Of a stretch of DNA of 64,000 nucleotides, positions 16,188-24,549 are shown piece by piece. Position 1 is the first letter of the stretch. Each line of letters opens with the position of its first letter. The position numbers and the translations under genes were made by a program. The stretch lies in the NCBI GenBank assembly GCA_943787225.1, contig CALSLP010000006.1, positions 209,208-273,207 on the forward strand, written 5' to 3'. The notes under the pieces were generated by a model. It was given only the letters and a program-made list of their open reading frames with translations, was not told where the DNA came from and searched no databases. This DNA comes from an uncultured Alphaproteobacteria bacterium. GTDB lineage: Bacteria > Pseudomonadota > Alphaproteobacteria > MPNO01 > UBA2964.

Positions 16188-16871
16188 TCAGGCGTCTGCC
16201 TCTGACTCACACAGATACCAGATACGCCCGAAGGGTCCGCCCTTGAGCAGCTCAACTTCGATCTCCGCCATTTCTTCGTCGCCGAGCACTTCGAAATTGC
16301 CCATCGACGCGGCAATAGCGGTGCGGCGCGCATTATCCTCCATGATAAAGACGCCAGCGGTCATTTCCTCCACACTGCCACCGGTGACCACGATGCCATG
16401 CGCGCGCAACAACATGGCGCGGTGGTTCCCCAACGTTTTTGCCATGGCTTTGCCGCGCTCTTCCGTCAGGATCAACCTGGAATCCGGATGAACGGGAATA
16501 CCGTCGCGAAAGATTGATGCCAGAAAATAGGTCGGCTTGAGATCATGTTCCGACATACTAAAGCTGGTCGCCGAATGGCAATGGAAATGGGCCACGGAAT
16601 TCACATCGGGGCGGGCTTTATAAACCTCAAGATGGATTGGTAATTCGCTGGGCAGTTTCACGCCGTAACCTTCCGGCCCCGCATAGAGATCGATCTCGAC
16701 AAAATCTTCCGGGCGAGACTCCACACTTAGCTCATGCGGCGTCATCAGGATTTTATTGGGGTCTTCGGTCCTGGCGCTGACATGGCCGAACCCATCGACA
16801 TAGCCGCGCTTGTAAAAAAACCGCCACGCCTTATTGAGCTTCTCGGCGAGCTCCTGGTTGGTGTCTGCCAT
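16188..16871 (-). CDS. Class II aldolase/adducin-family protein
   Basis: This 227-aa protein is of the fuculose-1-phosphate aldolase family, zinc enzymes that cleave or decarboxylate phosphorylated or free keto-sugars and keto-acids. The zinc ligands are visible in AHFHCHSA (His-x-x-His pattern) and RAHGIV, and the candidate general acid is the Glu in SELPIHLEVY. The ATG at 16871 (MADTNQE) has GGAAAG eight bases upstream and is preferred over ATGs one or more codons earlier. It lies in the segment bracketed by the two IS copies. The substrate is unknown. Confidence 0.83.
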   Translation of the reverse strand: MADTNQELAEKLNKAWRFFYKRGYVDGFGHVSARTEDPNKILMTPHELSVESRPEDFVEIDLYAGPEGYGVKLPSELPIHLEVYKARPDVNSVAHFHCHSATSFSMSEHDLKPTYFLASIFRDGIPVHPDSRLILTEERGKAMAKTLGNHRAMLLRAHGIVVTGGSVEEMTAGVFIMEDNARRTAIAASMGNFEVLGDEEMAEIEVELLKGGPFGRIWYLCESEADA

Positions 16872-17104
16872 AATCATCACTTTCCGTTTAGTTGCCTCAC
16901 ACACCCCTCATATCTCATCGTAAAGGGTTTCGACACTTTTATAGCCAATAACGAGCATCACGCCACCGCCTGGCAAACACTACGCTCGACACGGATAGCG
17001 GCGATGGCGGATAATGAGCATCCGACCCTGCATGGACATCGCTCACTGGCTAAGTAATCGCCAGCGCCCGATGCACCGCCGGTTCACTTCCAAGGTTTTC
17101 ATTG

Positions 17105-18352
17105 ATGGCTGGTCCTGGCTTTTTCGACAAAGTTTCCGAGCTGTGCCGGCAACCAAATTTTGCCTGGTATCTGAGCGGCGAGACCGTGGCCCTGATCGGC
17201 ATATGGGCGCAAAAAATCGCCATTGGCTGGCTGACCTGGGAATTGACCAAATCGAATTTCTGGCTCGGCGCCATCGCCTTCGCCGATTTATTCCCCACTG
17301 TCATAATCACGCCGGTCGCGGGCGTCATCGCCGACCGGGTCAACCGCCTGAACATGGCGCGGCTGTGTCAGGCCCTGGCGGGGCTTCATGCCTTCCTCAT
17401 GGCGGCGCTGATCTATTTCGATCTGATCAATATCTGGTCGCTATTCGCCCTCACCTTCGTCCTCGGGGTCGTGCTGGCCTTCGCCACGGCGGCGCGGCTG
17501 GCGATGGTGCCTAATCTCATCGACGTAAAATACGTGCCAACCGCGATCGGGCTAAATTCATCCATCTACAACATCGCGCGGGTGATCGGGCCCGCCGTCG
17601 CCGCCGCGATGATCAGCCTGTTCGGTATCGGCGCCACCTTCCTGCTCACCGGGTTTACCTACGGGGTGTTCGTGTTCTGCATGTTCCGCATCCATCTGTT
17701 GCGGACCGAATCCAGCCACCGCCGCGGCAAAATTTTTACCGAGACCGCCGAGGGCATGCGCTATGCCGCGCGCCACCCGGCCATCGGCCCAGCGCTGATC
17801 CTGCTAATCGGCGCCGCCATCGGCATCAAACCCTTCCTCGAACTCCTGCCCGGTCTGGCCGACGGAATCTTCCGCGCCGGTGTCGAAGGGTTTGCGACCT
17901 TTGCCGCCGTGGCGGGCGCCGGTGCCATTATGGCCGGGGTGTGGATGGCATTGCGCGGCAGTTCCCGGGGCACCACGCGGATCGCGTTCGGGTCCATGCT
18001 GCTGGGTATCCTCGGCATGGTCATCGTGTGTGCAACCCAGATTATCTGGGTCGGGCTGCTCGGCACTTTCCTGGTTGGCGCCGCCATAACCCTGGCCGGC
18101 ACCGCAACCCAGATCCTGATGCAGCTTTCAGTCGAGGGTGAGGTCCGGGGTCGGGTCATGAGCCTCTACGGCATGGTGCATCGCGGCGTACCCGCCCTGG
18201 GCGCGGTGTTCATCGGCCTCGCCGCCGAGCTCGTCGGGTTGCAGGCCGCCATGTATGGCGGTGCGGCGGTAACCGGCATCATTTTTGTGCTGATGCTGCG
18301 ACGCTACGCCGGCATGGTGGCGATGCTCGAGCCAGACGACAAACAAGATTGA
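17105..18352 (+). CDS. Major facilitator superfamily permease (EntS/DHA3-like)
   Basis: This is an MFS transporter of about 415 aa with 12 predicted membrane helices. The A-motif-like loop is GVIADRVNRL, after the second helix, and the N-terminal WYLSGETVALIGIWAQKIA is typical of the EntS-type exporters. The ATG at 17105 is preferred over the preceding TTG. It is clearly a paralogue of the permease at 46194-47471 (both have WLTW-L-TK, WLG-AFADxFP and similar loops). GC appears high in this gene. The transported compound is unknown. Confidence 0.85.
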   Translation: MAGPGFFDKVSELCRQPNFAWYLSGETVALIGIWAQKIAIGWLTWELTKSNFWLGAIAFADLFPTVIITPVAGVIADRVNRLNMARLCQALAGLHAFLMAALIYFDLINIWSLFALTFVLGVVLAFATAARLAMVPNLIDVKYVPTAIGLNSSIYNIARVIGPAVAAAMISLFGIGATFLLTGFTYGVFVFCMFRIHLLRTESSHRRGKIFTETAEGMRYAARHPAIGPALILLIGAAIGIKPFLELLPGLADGIFRAGVEGFATFAAVAGAGAIMAGVWMALRGSSRGTTRIAFGSMLLGILGMVIVCATQIIWVGLLGTFLVGAAITLAGTATQILMQLSVEGEVRGRVMSLYGMVHRGVPALGAVFIGLAAELVGLQAAMYGGAAVTGIIFVLMLRRYAGMVAMLEPDDKQD

Positions 18353-18396
18353 ACTCGCCCTGCCGATCAATGAGCGAAAACGCCCGGATTTGACGA

Positions 18397-18765
18397 TCAG
18401 GTGAGCTTCAGTTCCCGGTCGAGGTAGGAAATGATGTCGTTAGATTCATACAGCCAGGTATCATCCCCGGCTGCGTTCTGAATGCGGAGACACGGCACCT
18501 TGTGCCGCCCTCCCCCATCGATCAGGGCCTGTTTATGGGTCTCGTCGTTGCGCGTATCGCGCAGCTCAATGTTCAGCGCATGACGCCGGATCTGACGGCG
18601 AACCTTCACGCAAAACGGACAGGCGTGGAACTGGTACAGGGCAAGGTTTTGCGTCTTTTCGTCAAGGGCCTTTTGGGCCACCGCCTCGCGCTCTACCGGC
18701 TGTGGTCGGGTCAGCAGGTCGTATCCCAGCACCAAACGCCCCAGAATCCATCGCACAAAATTCAT
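18397..18765 (-). CDS. Glutaredoxin/GST N-terminal-domain-like protein with CPFC motif
   Basis: This 122-aa protein has a short N-terminal hydrophobic segment (WILGRLVLGYDLL) and then a thioredoxin fold beginning LALYQFHACPFCVKVRR. The CPFC dithiol and the cis-Pro segment KVPCLRI, followed by WLYESNDIISYL, match glutaredoxins and GST N-domains, so a glutathione-linked disulfide reductase is likely. The ATG at 18765 (MNFVRW) has GAGAAAA upstream. It is divergent from the metallo-hydrolase gene. Confidence 0.8.
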   Translation of the reverse strand: MNFVRWILGRLVLGYDLLTRPQPVEREAVAQKALDEKTQNLALYQFHACPFCVKVRRQIRRHALNIELRDTRNDETHKQALIDGGGRHKVPCLRIQNAAGDDTWLYESNDIISYLDRELKLT

Positions 18766-18890
18766 CGGTTTTCTCTCATATCCGCAATTTTCGAGACCAT
18801 ACCCATCACAGCCCCCGGCATGCAATGCCCGCCCCATTCCTTCACGCGCCAATTCGCTTTATCCTGCACCTGCAACGCAAAGGAAGAAAC

Positions 18891-19781
18891 ATGCAGAACG
18901 GGAATAACTGGCAGATCGGTGACGTGGAAATACAGCGGGTCGTCGAGTTTGAGGCACCTCTGCTCGATCCCTTCGCGATTTACCCGGATGCTGACGCCGA
19001 AACGCTTGCGCGGCACAAATCCTGGCTGGAGCCGCGGCTGCAGGATCCGGAGACGGGATTGCTGATCCTCGCGTTTCATACCTTCGTGATCCGCACACCG
19101 CGCCACCTCATCCTGGTCGATACGTGCAGCGGCAACGACAAACAGCGCCCGCAAAAGCCGCGCTATCATATGAACAGCTGGCCCTATCTTGAAAACCTCG
19201 CCGCCGCGGGCGTTCAGCTAGAAGAAGTCGACTTCGTGCTGTGCACCCATCTGCATGTCGACCATGTTGGTTGGAACACACTGCTCGTCGATGGCCGCTG
19301 GGTGCCGACCTTCCCCAATGCCAAATACCTGTTCGCCCGGGATGAATGGGCGTTCTGGGAAGAGGAATATAAAACCGACCGCTATACGGACGATCCCTAT
19401 TACGAGGACAGCATTCTGCCGGTGATAGAGGCCGGTTCGGCGGTGATGGTGGATGGCGACCACGTCATCGACGACTGGGTACGCCTGTCGCCGACGCCGG
19501 GACACACGCCCGGCCATGTCTGCGTTCACATCGATTCCGGATCGTCACACGCAGTGATGAGCGGCGACCTGATGCATCATCCGTTGCAATGCGCTGAGCC
19601 CGACTGGAGCAGCTGCTTCTGTGTCGACCCCGCTGCCTCCGCCGCCACCCGCCGCGACTTCCTGGCAACCCACGCCGAAACACCGACCCTCGTCATGCCC
19701 GCCCATTTCCCGAACCCGGGTGCCGGGCGGATTATCGAGGCGGGTGATACCTGGCGATTTAAATTCAGCGACGAGGAATAG
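18891..19781 (+). CDS. MBL-fold metallo-hydrolase
   Basis: This 296-aa protein is of the metallo-beta-lactamase fold. The H120-x-H122-x-D124-H125 motif (CTHLHVDHVGWN), the following SPTPGHTPGHVCVHI, GDLMHHP and the final MPAHFPNPG provide a two-metal site, as in quorum-quenching lactonases and related hydrolases. No signal peptide is seen. AGGAAG seven bases before the ATG fixes the start. The substrate is unknown. It is inside the IS-bracketed segment. Confidence 0.87.
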   Translation: MQNGNNWQIGDVEIQRVVEFEAPLLDPFAIYPDADAETLARHKSWLEPRLQDPETGLLILAFHTFVIRTPRHLILVDTCSGNDKQRPQKPRYHMNSWPYLENLAAAGVQLEEVDFVLCTHLHVDHVGWNTLLVDGRWVPTFPNAKYLFARDEWAFWEEEYKTDRYTDDPYYEDSILPVIEAGSAVMVDGDHVIDDWVRLSPTPGHTPGHVCVHIDSGSSHAVMSGDLMHHPLQCAEPDWSSCFCVDPAASAATRRDFLATHAETPTLVMPAHFPNPGAGRIIEAGDTWRFKFSDEE

Positions 19782-19798
19782 ATAGCGGAACACGCAGA

Positions 19799-19831
19799 TT
19801 GAACTGTCCACTGAAACCGGGCAAGACCACA
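19799..19831. repeat. 33-bp dispersed intergenic repeat, copy A
   Basis: The stretch beginning TTGAACTGTCCACTGAAACC and ending GACCACA is repeated at 56713-56745 with one mismatch. Both copies lie just downstream of genes, and the downstream sequence here contains GCGGACATT. No coding role is seen. Confidence 0.7.
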
Positions 19832-19969
19832 TAGCCATAAGCGGACATTCGTACCGGCTCAAACGTGAGTAATCCACGCTAAACAGGAAACACCAATTGA
19901 AAATTGCCGTAGCCTATTAAATCTATTGAATATAGCTTTTATATTGATCGAGGGTTAGGGGAGCTTCTT

Positions 19970-20341
19970 ATGCGAATATTATGGATTACGGTCTGCTTAC
20001 TGCTCGGTTTTGCTTTCCCAAATCTGGCGTTAGCTTGTAGTGCAGATCGTATTCTCGGGTCGTGGGAAAATAAAAAAGAGAAGGAGATTTGGACGTTTCA
20101 GCCTGATGGCCAGATTGAATGCAAGGCCCCAGAGAACAGTTGTGAATTTCATGAGTTTAGTCGAAATATGTTTAAGTATCTCGGGAACAAGAAAGGCGGG
20201 CTACCTGTTGCATGGGAAATTGTGGATACCAATCTAGTGATCTACTTTTCGAACGGGACTGAAAAACGGAGCACCTGCAAATTCATTGCTGGCGGTCGGA
20301 TGTTTAAAGGTTCGGACTATATACTTAAAAAATTGCATTAA
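19970..20341 (+). CDS. Small secreted protein of unknown function
   Basis: This is a 123-aa protein with a clear signal peptide (about residues 1-23, ending ALA-CSAD). A compact domain follows with SWENKKEKEIWTFQPDGQIEC and later TCKFIAGGRMFKGSDYIL, recalling small lipocalin-like or META-like beta proteins; four or five Cys residues may form disulfides. The first mature residue is Cys, but a canonical lipobox is not evident. AGGGGAGC upstream supports the start. Base composition is noticeably more AT-rich than its neighbours and it ends 13 bp before IS copy 2, which suggests foreign origin. Confidence 0.6.
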   Translation: MRILWITVCLLLGFAFPNLALACSADRILGSWENKKEKEIWTFQPDGQIECKAPENSCEFHEFSRNMFKYLGNKKGGLPVAWEIVDTNLVIYFSNGTEKRSTCKFIAGGRMFKGSDYILKKLH

Positions 20342-20408
20342 TTGGAACTCCCGTTGTCCTTCCCCCCTAAAACTGGGCCATTATTTTGGCATGGAAAGGG
20401 GATTTGTG

Positions 20409-20696
20409 ATGGCTCGGAAACGACATTCGGACGAGGACATACTGAAGCTGCTGCGTGAGATTGAAGTGAAGTTGTCGAACGGCAGCGACGTAGCGTCGGC
20501 GTGTCGTGGCGTGGGTATCAGCGACGCTACGTATTATAACTGGCGCAAGCGGTTTGGCGGGATGGGTCGGTCGCAGTTGTCGGAGATGCGTTCTCTCGAG
20601 AAGGAGAATACGCGGTTGAAGAAGATTGTGGCTGAGCTCGAACTGGACAAGCTGATCCTCAAGGAAAGCCTGAGCTACCTAAAGCCCAGGGCCTGA
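20409..20696 (+). CDS. IS3-family transposase OrfA, copy 2
   Basis: This is identical in sequence to OrfA of copy 1: 95 aa, helix-turn-helix then a leucine-zipper-like helix. It ends at the TGA at 20694, and the orfB frame runs beneath it. Confidence 0.9.
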   Translation: MARKRHSDEDILKLLREIEVKLSNGSDVASACRGVGISDATYYNWRKRFGGMGRSQLSEMRSLEKENTRLKKIVAELELDKLILKESLSYLKPRA

Positions 20697-21538
20697 CGAC
20701 CGAGCATCTTCGTCAGGCCGTTATCCATACACGCCAGAAGCTTGCTACGTCGGAGCGACGGACCTGCCGGGTTATTGGTCTGGCCCGCAGTTCCCTGCAA
20801 TATCGACCAGATCCCAAAGATGACAATGCTCTGCGGTTGGCACTGATCCGGCTGGCGAAGCAGTATGGGCGCTACGGTTATCGCAAGATTGCCGTCCTGC
20901 TGCGTATCGAAGGGTGGAAGGTGAACCACAAGAAGGTTGAGCGGATCTGGCGCGAAGAAGGACTTCAGCTGCCGCAACGAGACAAGAAGCGCCGGCGGCT
21001 CTATCACAAGGACAGCTCGATCATTCGGTTGCGGCCAACCCATCCCAATCACGTCTGGGCCATCGACTTCGTGCACGACAAGCTCGACAACGGTCGGAGC
21101 TACAAGATGCTGACTGTCCTGGACGAGTACACCCGCCAGGTGCTGGCTGTGACGGTTCGCACCCGGATGAGGGCTGACGATGTGCTTGAGGCGCTATACC
21201 CACTCCTGCTGCGCCACGGCACCCCGGAATACATCCGCTCGGACAATGGTCCCGAGTTCATCGCACAGGCGATGCAGGACTGGCTGGCAAGGGTCGGCAT
21301 CAAACCCATCCGGATCTATCCCGGATCACCCTGGGAGAACGGATACAACGAACGCTTCAACGGAACCCTGCGCCGCGAGGTTCTCAATGCCGAGTGGTTC
21401 ACCACGACTAAGCAGGCTCAGATCGTCATCAACCAGTGGCTCAGACAGTACAACCACATCCGTCCACATCAGGCACTGAACATGCGACCGCCAATACCAG
21501 AAACTCTAATCAGGAATGGCACAGAACTTGGGGGCTAG
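20681..21538 (+). CDS. IS3-family transposase OrfB (DDE integrase core), copy 2
   Basis: This is the catalytic subunit with the same DDE motifs as copy 1 (AIDF, DNGPEF, ENGYNERFN). It is reached by a -1 shift from OrfA near CCTAAAG at 20678-20684. The single base noted as different from copy 1 falls in its N-terminal part (20829) and changes one residue (Asn-Ala-Leu here against Asn-Asp-Leu). Confidence 0.9.
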   Translation, partial: KAQGLTTEHLRQAVIHTRQKLATSERRTCRVIGLARSSLQYRPDPKDDNALRLALIRLAKQYGRYGYRKIAVLLRIEGWKVNHKKVERIWREEGLQLPQRDKKRRRLYHKDSSIIRLRPTHPNHVWAIDFVHDKLDNGRSYKMLTVLDEYTRQVLAVTVRTRMRADDVLEALYPLLLRHGTPEYIRSDNGPEFIAQAMQDWLARVGIKPIRIYPGSPWENGYNERFNGTLRREVLNAEWFTTTKQAQIVINQWLRQYNHIRPHQALNMRPPIPETLIRNGTELGG

Positions 21539-21541
21539 ACA

Positions 21542-22201
21542 GCTGAGAACGGCGTTAAAGTCGTCATCGCCGATATAAACCAGGAAACCGCTGAGCAGAC
21601 TGCTGCGGAGCTCGGCGCGTTCTCGGAAACGATGGCGCTGATGCTCGATGTCCGCAATGAGGATGCGGTGAAGCGGGCCTTCGACACTGTGACCGGCAAG
21701 TTCGGCGGCATCGATATTCTGGTTAATAATGCCGGTATCGTGCCGCATTTTCGCTGGGGGTCGCCGCTCTGGCCACCAATCAGCGATATGCCACACGCGT
21801 TTTGGGATAGCGTTATTCAAACCAATCTCTACGGCACGTTTAATTGCACCAAACACGCGATCCCGCATATGAAGAACCGCAAGGGTGGTCATGTCATCAA
21901 CCTGTGGGGCGGCGGTGGTAACCGCGCGCTCGCCTATATGGTGACCAAGAACGGCATCCGAACGTTCACACACTATATCGCTGGGGAAGTCAAAGACGAC
22001 AATATATGCGTTGTGACGTTTTCACCCCGTTTTGCCATCGCCACGGAAACCGCCCCCCAGGAAGCCAAGGACAGAATGCCAAGCCCGGAAGTTCTCGGTG
22101 ATGGCTTTGTCCTGTCGGCTCAGCTGCCAATGGACTCCAGCGGCAAATGCTTCGCCATTGAAGACGGCAAACTCGTCCTGGAAGAGGCAATGCAGGGATA
22201 A
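21542..22201 (+). pseudogene. Short-chain dehydrogenase/reductase, 5'-truncated by IS copy 2
   Basis: The frame is open from the IS end and reads AENGVKVVIADINQETAEQT, the beta-2/alpha-3 region of an SDR. The Rossmann TGxxxGxG segment (about 25-30 residues) and the start codon are missing. NNAG is present (VNNAGIVPHF) and the YxxxK pair is kept as YMVTK, but the usual catalytic Ser region reads VINLWGGGG. With no start it is most likely not expressed. The next gene is a complete SDR. Confidence 0.85.
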
Positions 22202-22288
22202 CGAGCAATCCGCGACCCCACATTAGACATCGCGATGGCTGCCCCATAAGATCGCGCCTGCACGAATAATTTGAACAGGGACAGAACC

Positions 22289-23065
22289 ATGACGGGCAGG
22301 CTAGCAGGCAAGAAATGTGTCATCACCGGCGGCGGCGGTGGCATTGGCGGTGCCACGGGCAAGCTGTTTTGTGCCGAAGGCGCCGAGGTGGTTTTACTCG
22401 ATCTGGATGAGGCCGCCCTCGCTCGCGCCGCTGGTGACATTGCGGCCAATAATCCCGACGCCAAAATCTCTACAATCAGCGCCAACATCGCCGATGAAGA
22501 CGATGCCATCCGAGCGCTGACAACCTTAGCGGAGCGCATGGGCGGGATCGATGTGCTGGTCAATAATGCCGGCATCCGCAAATTCACCCACCTGACCGAA
22601 GCCACCCCGGAATCCTGGCACGACATTATCTCGGTCAATCTGCTGGGCACCGCCAATTGTGCCAAAGCCGCCATGCCTTATCTTCGCGCGTCGGCTACCG
22701 GTGCCATCGTGAATGTCTCATCGGTCTATGGCGTGATTGGGCGCAAGAATATGGGGCAGTATGACGCCACCAAAGCCGCCATCAACTCGATGACCCGCAC
22801 CCTCGCCCATGAAGAAGCCGAGCATGGCGTCCGGGTCAATTGCGTATGTCCCGGCGGCACACTGACGCCGTTTCACAAGACGCGCTTCGCGGCAGATGGC
22901 ATGGACCAGGCCGACATTGACGCTATTCAGGCCGACGCCACGCTGATGCGGCGCTGGGCCGAGGTTGAGGAGATTGCCTACCCGATCCTGTGGCTCGCCT
23001 CAGACGAGGCCTCCTTTATCACCGGCATTATCCTGATGGCCGATGGCGGCAAATCGGCGAAGTAA
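22289..23065 (+). CDS. Short-chain dehydrogenase/reductase
   Basis: This is a complete classical SDR of 258 aa and an NAD(P)-dependent alcohol/ketone oxidoreductase. It has the cofactor motif TGGGGGIGGATG near the N-terminus, the LDLDEAAL segment at the end of beta-2 (an acidic residue there favours NAD), NNAG, the catalytic Ser in NVSSVYG and YxxxK as YDATK. The ending SFITGIILMADGG is standard. The ATG at 22289 is chosen over an upstream in-frame TTG. It precedes a solute receptor and Rieske dioxygenase genes and may belong to the same catabolic block. Confidence 0.88.
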   Translation: MTGRLAGKKCVITGGGGGIGGATGKLFCAEGAEVVLLDLDEAALARAAGDIAANNPDAKISTISANIADEDDAIRALTTLAERMGGIDVLVNNAGIRKFTHLTEATPESWHDIISVNLLGTANCAKAAMPYLRASATGAIVNVSSVYGVIGRKNMGQYDATKAAINSMTRTLAHEEAEHGVRVNCVCPGGTLTPFHKTRFAADGMDQADIDAIQADATLMRRWAEVEEIAYPILWLASDEASFITGIILMADGGKSAK

Positions 23066-23198
23066 GCCCGCCCGACGTTCAGACCGAATAAATTATCACT
23101 GTAGCGGTTGCTAATCATCCGACTGGCTGGTTTCATGACGTTCTTGTTACAATACCTCAAATTTCATTTGCGATAATTCTGTAAACTGGGAGATTTTA

Positions 23199-24233
23199 AT
23201 GAACAGAAAGACAACAGGGAGTCTGGCGCTGGTCGTCGGCGCTATCATGACAGTTGGTACGCCAGCTGTAGCCGCCGATTATTTCGCTGGCAAAACAATT
23301 ACGGTACAGGTCCCGTCAGGCTCTGGTGGTTCTTACCACGCCTATTGCCAGATGGTTCAGAGAAACCTTTCAAGGTTCATCGCCGGCAAGCCAAATACGG
23401 TTATTCAAAATCTTCCCGGTGGCGGCGGCGCAAAATCTGCATCCTATATGTATAATGTTGCCCCGAAGAACGGCACCGTTATCGGTATGATCGCGCCCGG
23501 CAACATCACCACGCCGCTCGTTAGAAAAGTTAAATTTGACGCGACAAAATTCGAATGGCTGGGATCACCGGCTGCCAGATCCAGCGCTCTGTGGTTTTGG
23601 CACACCGCCGGCGTCAAGTCGCTCGACGATGTTAAAAAACGGGTTATCCCGATTGCCACCTCCGGCTTTGGCTCCAGCTCCTCGGTTTTGCCGCGTCTGG
23701 TTAACAAATATCTCGGGACCAAGCTGAACATCATCTATGGTTACCGTGGCGGCGGACTGATGAATCTTGCCATCGAAAAGGGTGAAGTGATGGGTCGTGT
23801 GACCTTCCATTCAGCCTTTTCTGCGGCCCGTCCGACCTGGCTGCCAGAGAAAAAGGTCAACGCGTTTCTCGTCATGGGTCCACGCGATCCGCATCCTGCC
23901 TTTAAAGGCGTACCGCACATCATGGACCTCTTGAAAGAGGGGACAACCGAACGCGCGGTATATGATGTGATCGCCATCAATCTGGAAGTCGGCCAGGCAT
24001 TTTATGTCGCCCCCGGCACACCGAAAAGAATTGTCGACGAAATGGGGACCGCCTTTGCCGCAATGCTTGCCGATCCCACATTCAAAGATCAGGTCATCAA
24101 AAGAGGTCTGGAATATTCGCCCGTATCCGCAGCGGACATTCGCAAAAAGATCAAAGCTGGTTTCGCGAAAGCGACACCTGAAATCTTGAAGGAGGTCAAA
24201 AAGATCTTCCACAAGACCAAGAAAAAGGGCTGA
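23199..24233 (+). CDS. Bug/TctC-family extracytoplasmic solute receptor
   Basis: This is a 344-aa periplasmic binding protein with a Sec signal peptide (cleavage after about PAVAA-D). The Bug (tripartite tricarboxylate transporter) family signature is visible in GKTITVQVPSGSGGSYHAY, the NLPGGGGAKSASYMYNVAPKNG loop and a C-terminal APGTPKRIVDEM. Such receptors bind carboxylates. No TctA/TctB membrane genes are nearby. GGGAG seven bases upstream supports the start. The Lys-rich C-terminal tail (KKIFHKTKKKG) is unusual. It is paralogous to the gene at 41389-42438. Confidence 0.85.
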   Translation: MNRKTTGSLALVVGAIMTVGTPAVAADYFAGKTITVQVPSGSGGSYHAYCQMVQRNLSRFIAGKPNTVIQNLPGGGGAKSASYMYNVAPKNGTVIGMIAPGNITTPLVRKVKFDATKFEWLGSPAARSSALWFWHTAGVKSLDDVKKRVIPIATSGFGSSSSVLPRLVNKYLGTKLNIIYGYRGGGLMNLAIEKGEVMGRVTFHSAFSAARPTWLPEKKVNAFLVMGPRDPHPAFKGVPHIMDLLKEGTTERAVYDVIAINLEVGQAFYVAPGTPKRIVDEMGTAFAAMLADPTFKDQVIKRGLEYSPVSAADIRKKIKAGFAKATPEILKEVKKIFHKTKKKG

Positions 24234-24318
24234 TCTTTCTGTGAACGGATTCGTCTGACAACAGGAGCGACAATCTCCTGAGATTTTGGCGGCACCGTTA
24301 GCATAACGACTTAAAATT

Positions 24319-24355
24319 ACCGTCACGGGCAAAACCAGCTCGTGGCGGTTTTTTT
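24319..24355 (+). terminator. Rho-independent terminator after the Bug receptor gene
   Basis: ACCGTCACG pairs with CGTGGCGGT (one T-G pair) around a loop GGCAAAACCAGCT, followed by a run of seven T. It lies about 85 bp after the receptor stop codon. Confidence 0.8.
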
Positions 24356-24372
24356 ATTTTGACTTACAACAT

Positions 24373-24446
24373 CGTCACCCCGGACCTGATCCGGGGTCCA
24401 TGTCCAACACCGCACCTATGGATGTCGGATCAAGTCCGGCATGACG
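24373..24446. repeat. REP-like palindromic intergenic element
   Basis: The left arm CGTCACCCCGGACCTGATCC pairs with the right arm GGATCAAGTCCGGCATGACG with two mismatches, and the left arm also folds on itself (CCCCGGA...TCCGGGG). This is the well-known 'CCGGACTTGATCCGG' palindrome type found many times between genes in alphaproteobacteria. It sits in the 316-bp gap between the Bug receptor and the Rieske oxygenase genes; no gene is seen in that gap. Confidence 0.75.
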
Positions 24447-24549
24447 GGTTTTGTTTACAGTAGATCATTCTCTACCGCCCCCCTCACCTTCTCCTTTTCA
24501 CCGCCCCCCCCTATGCGGTATTGTCCCGTCAGAATTAAGGAGTAGCACC

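Larger units (their letters stand above)
20355..21541 (+). mobile_element. IS3-family insertion sequence, copy 2
   Basis: This 1187-bp element is the inverted twin of copy 1 at 14811-15997, with one base difference noticed (C at 20829). The ends TGTCC...GACA form an imperfect inverted repeat. Flanks are CCGT on the left and GCTG on the right, so no target duplication is visible. Its 3' end abuts a short-chain dehydrogenase gene that lacks its 5' part. Confidence 0.92.

Noticed and set aside
14811..21541. Composite transposon made of the two IS copies
   Set aside because: The inverted pair around a gene block fits the outline, but no target duplication at the outer ends is visible, and both outer ends fall in different broken genes. 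A recombined region is more likely than a simple composite transposon.
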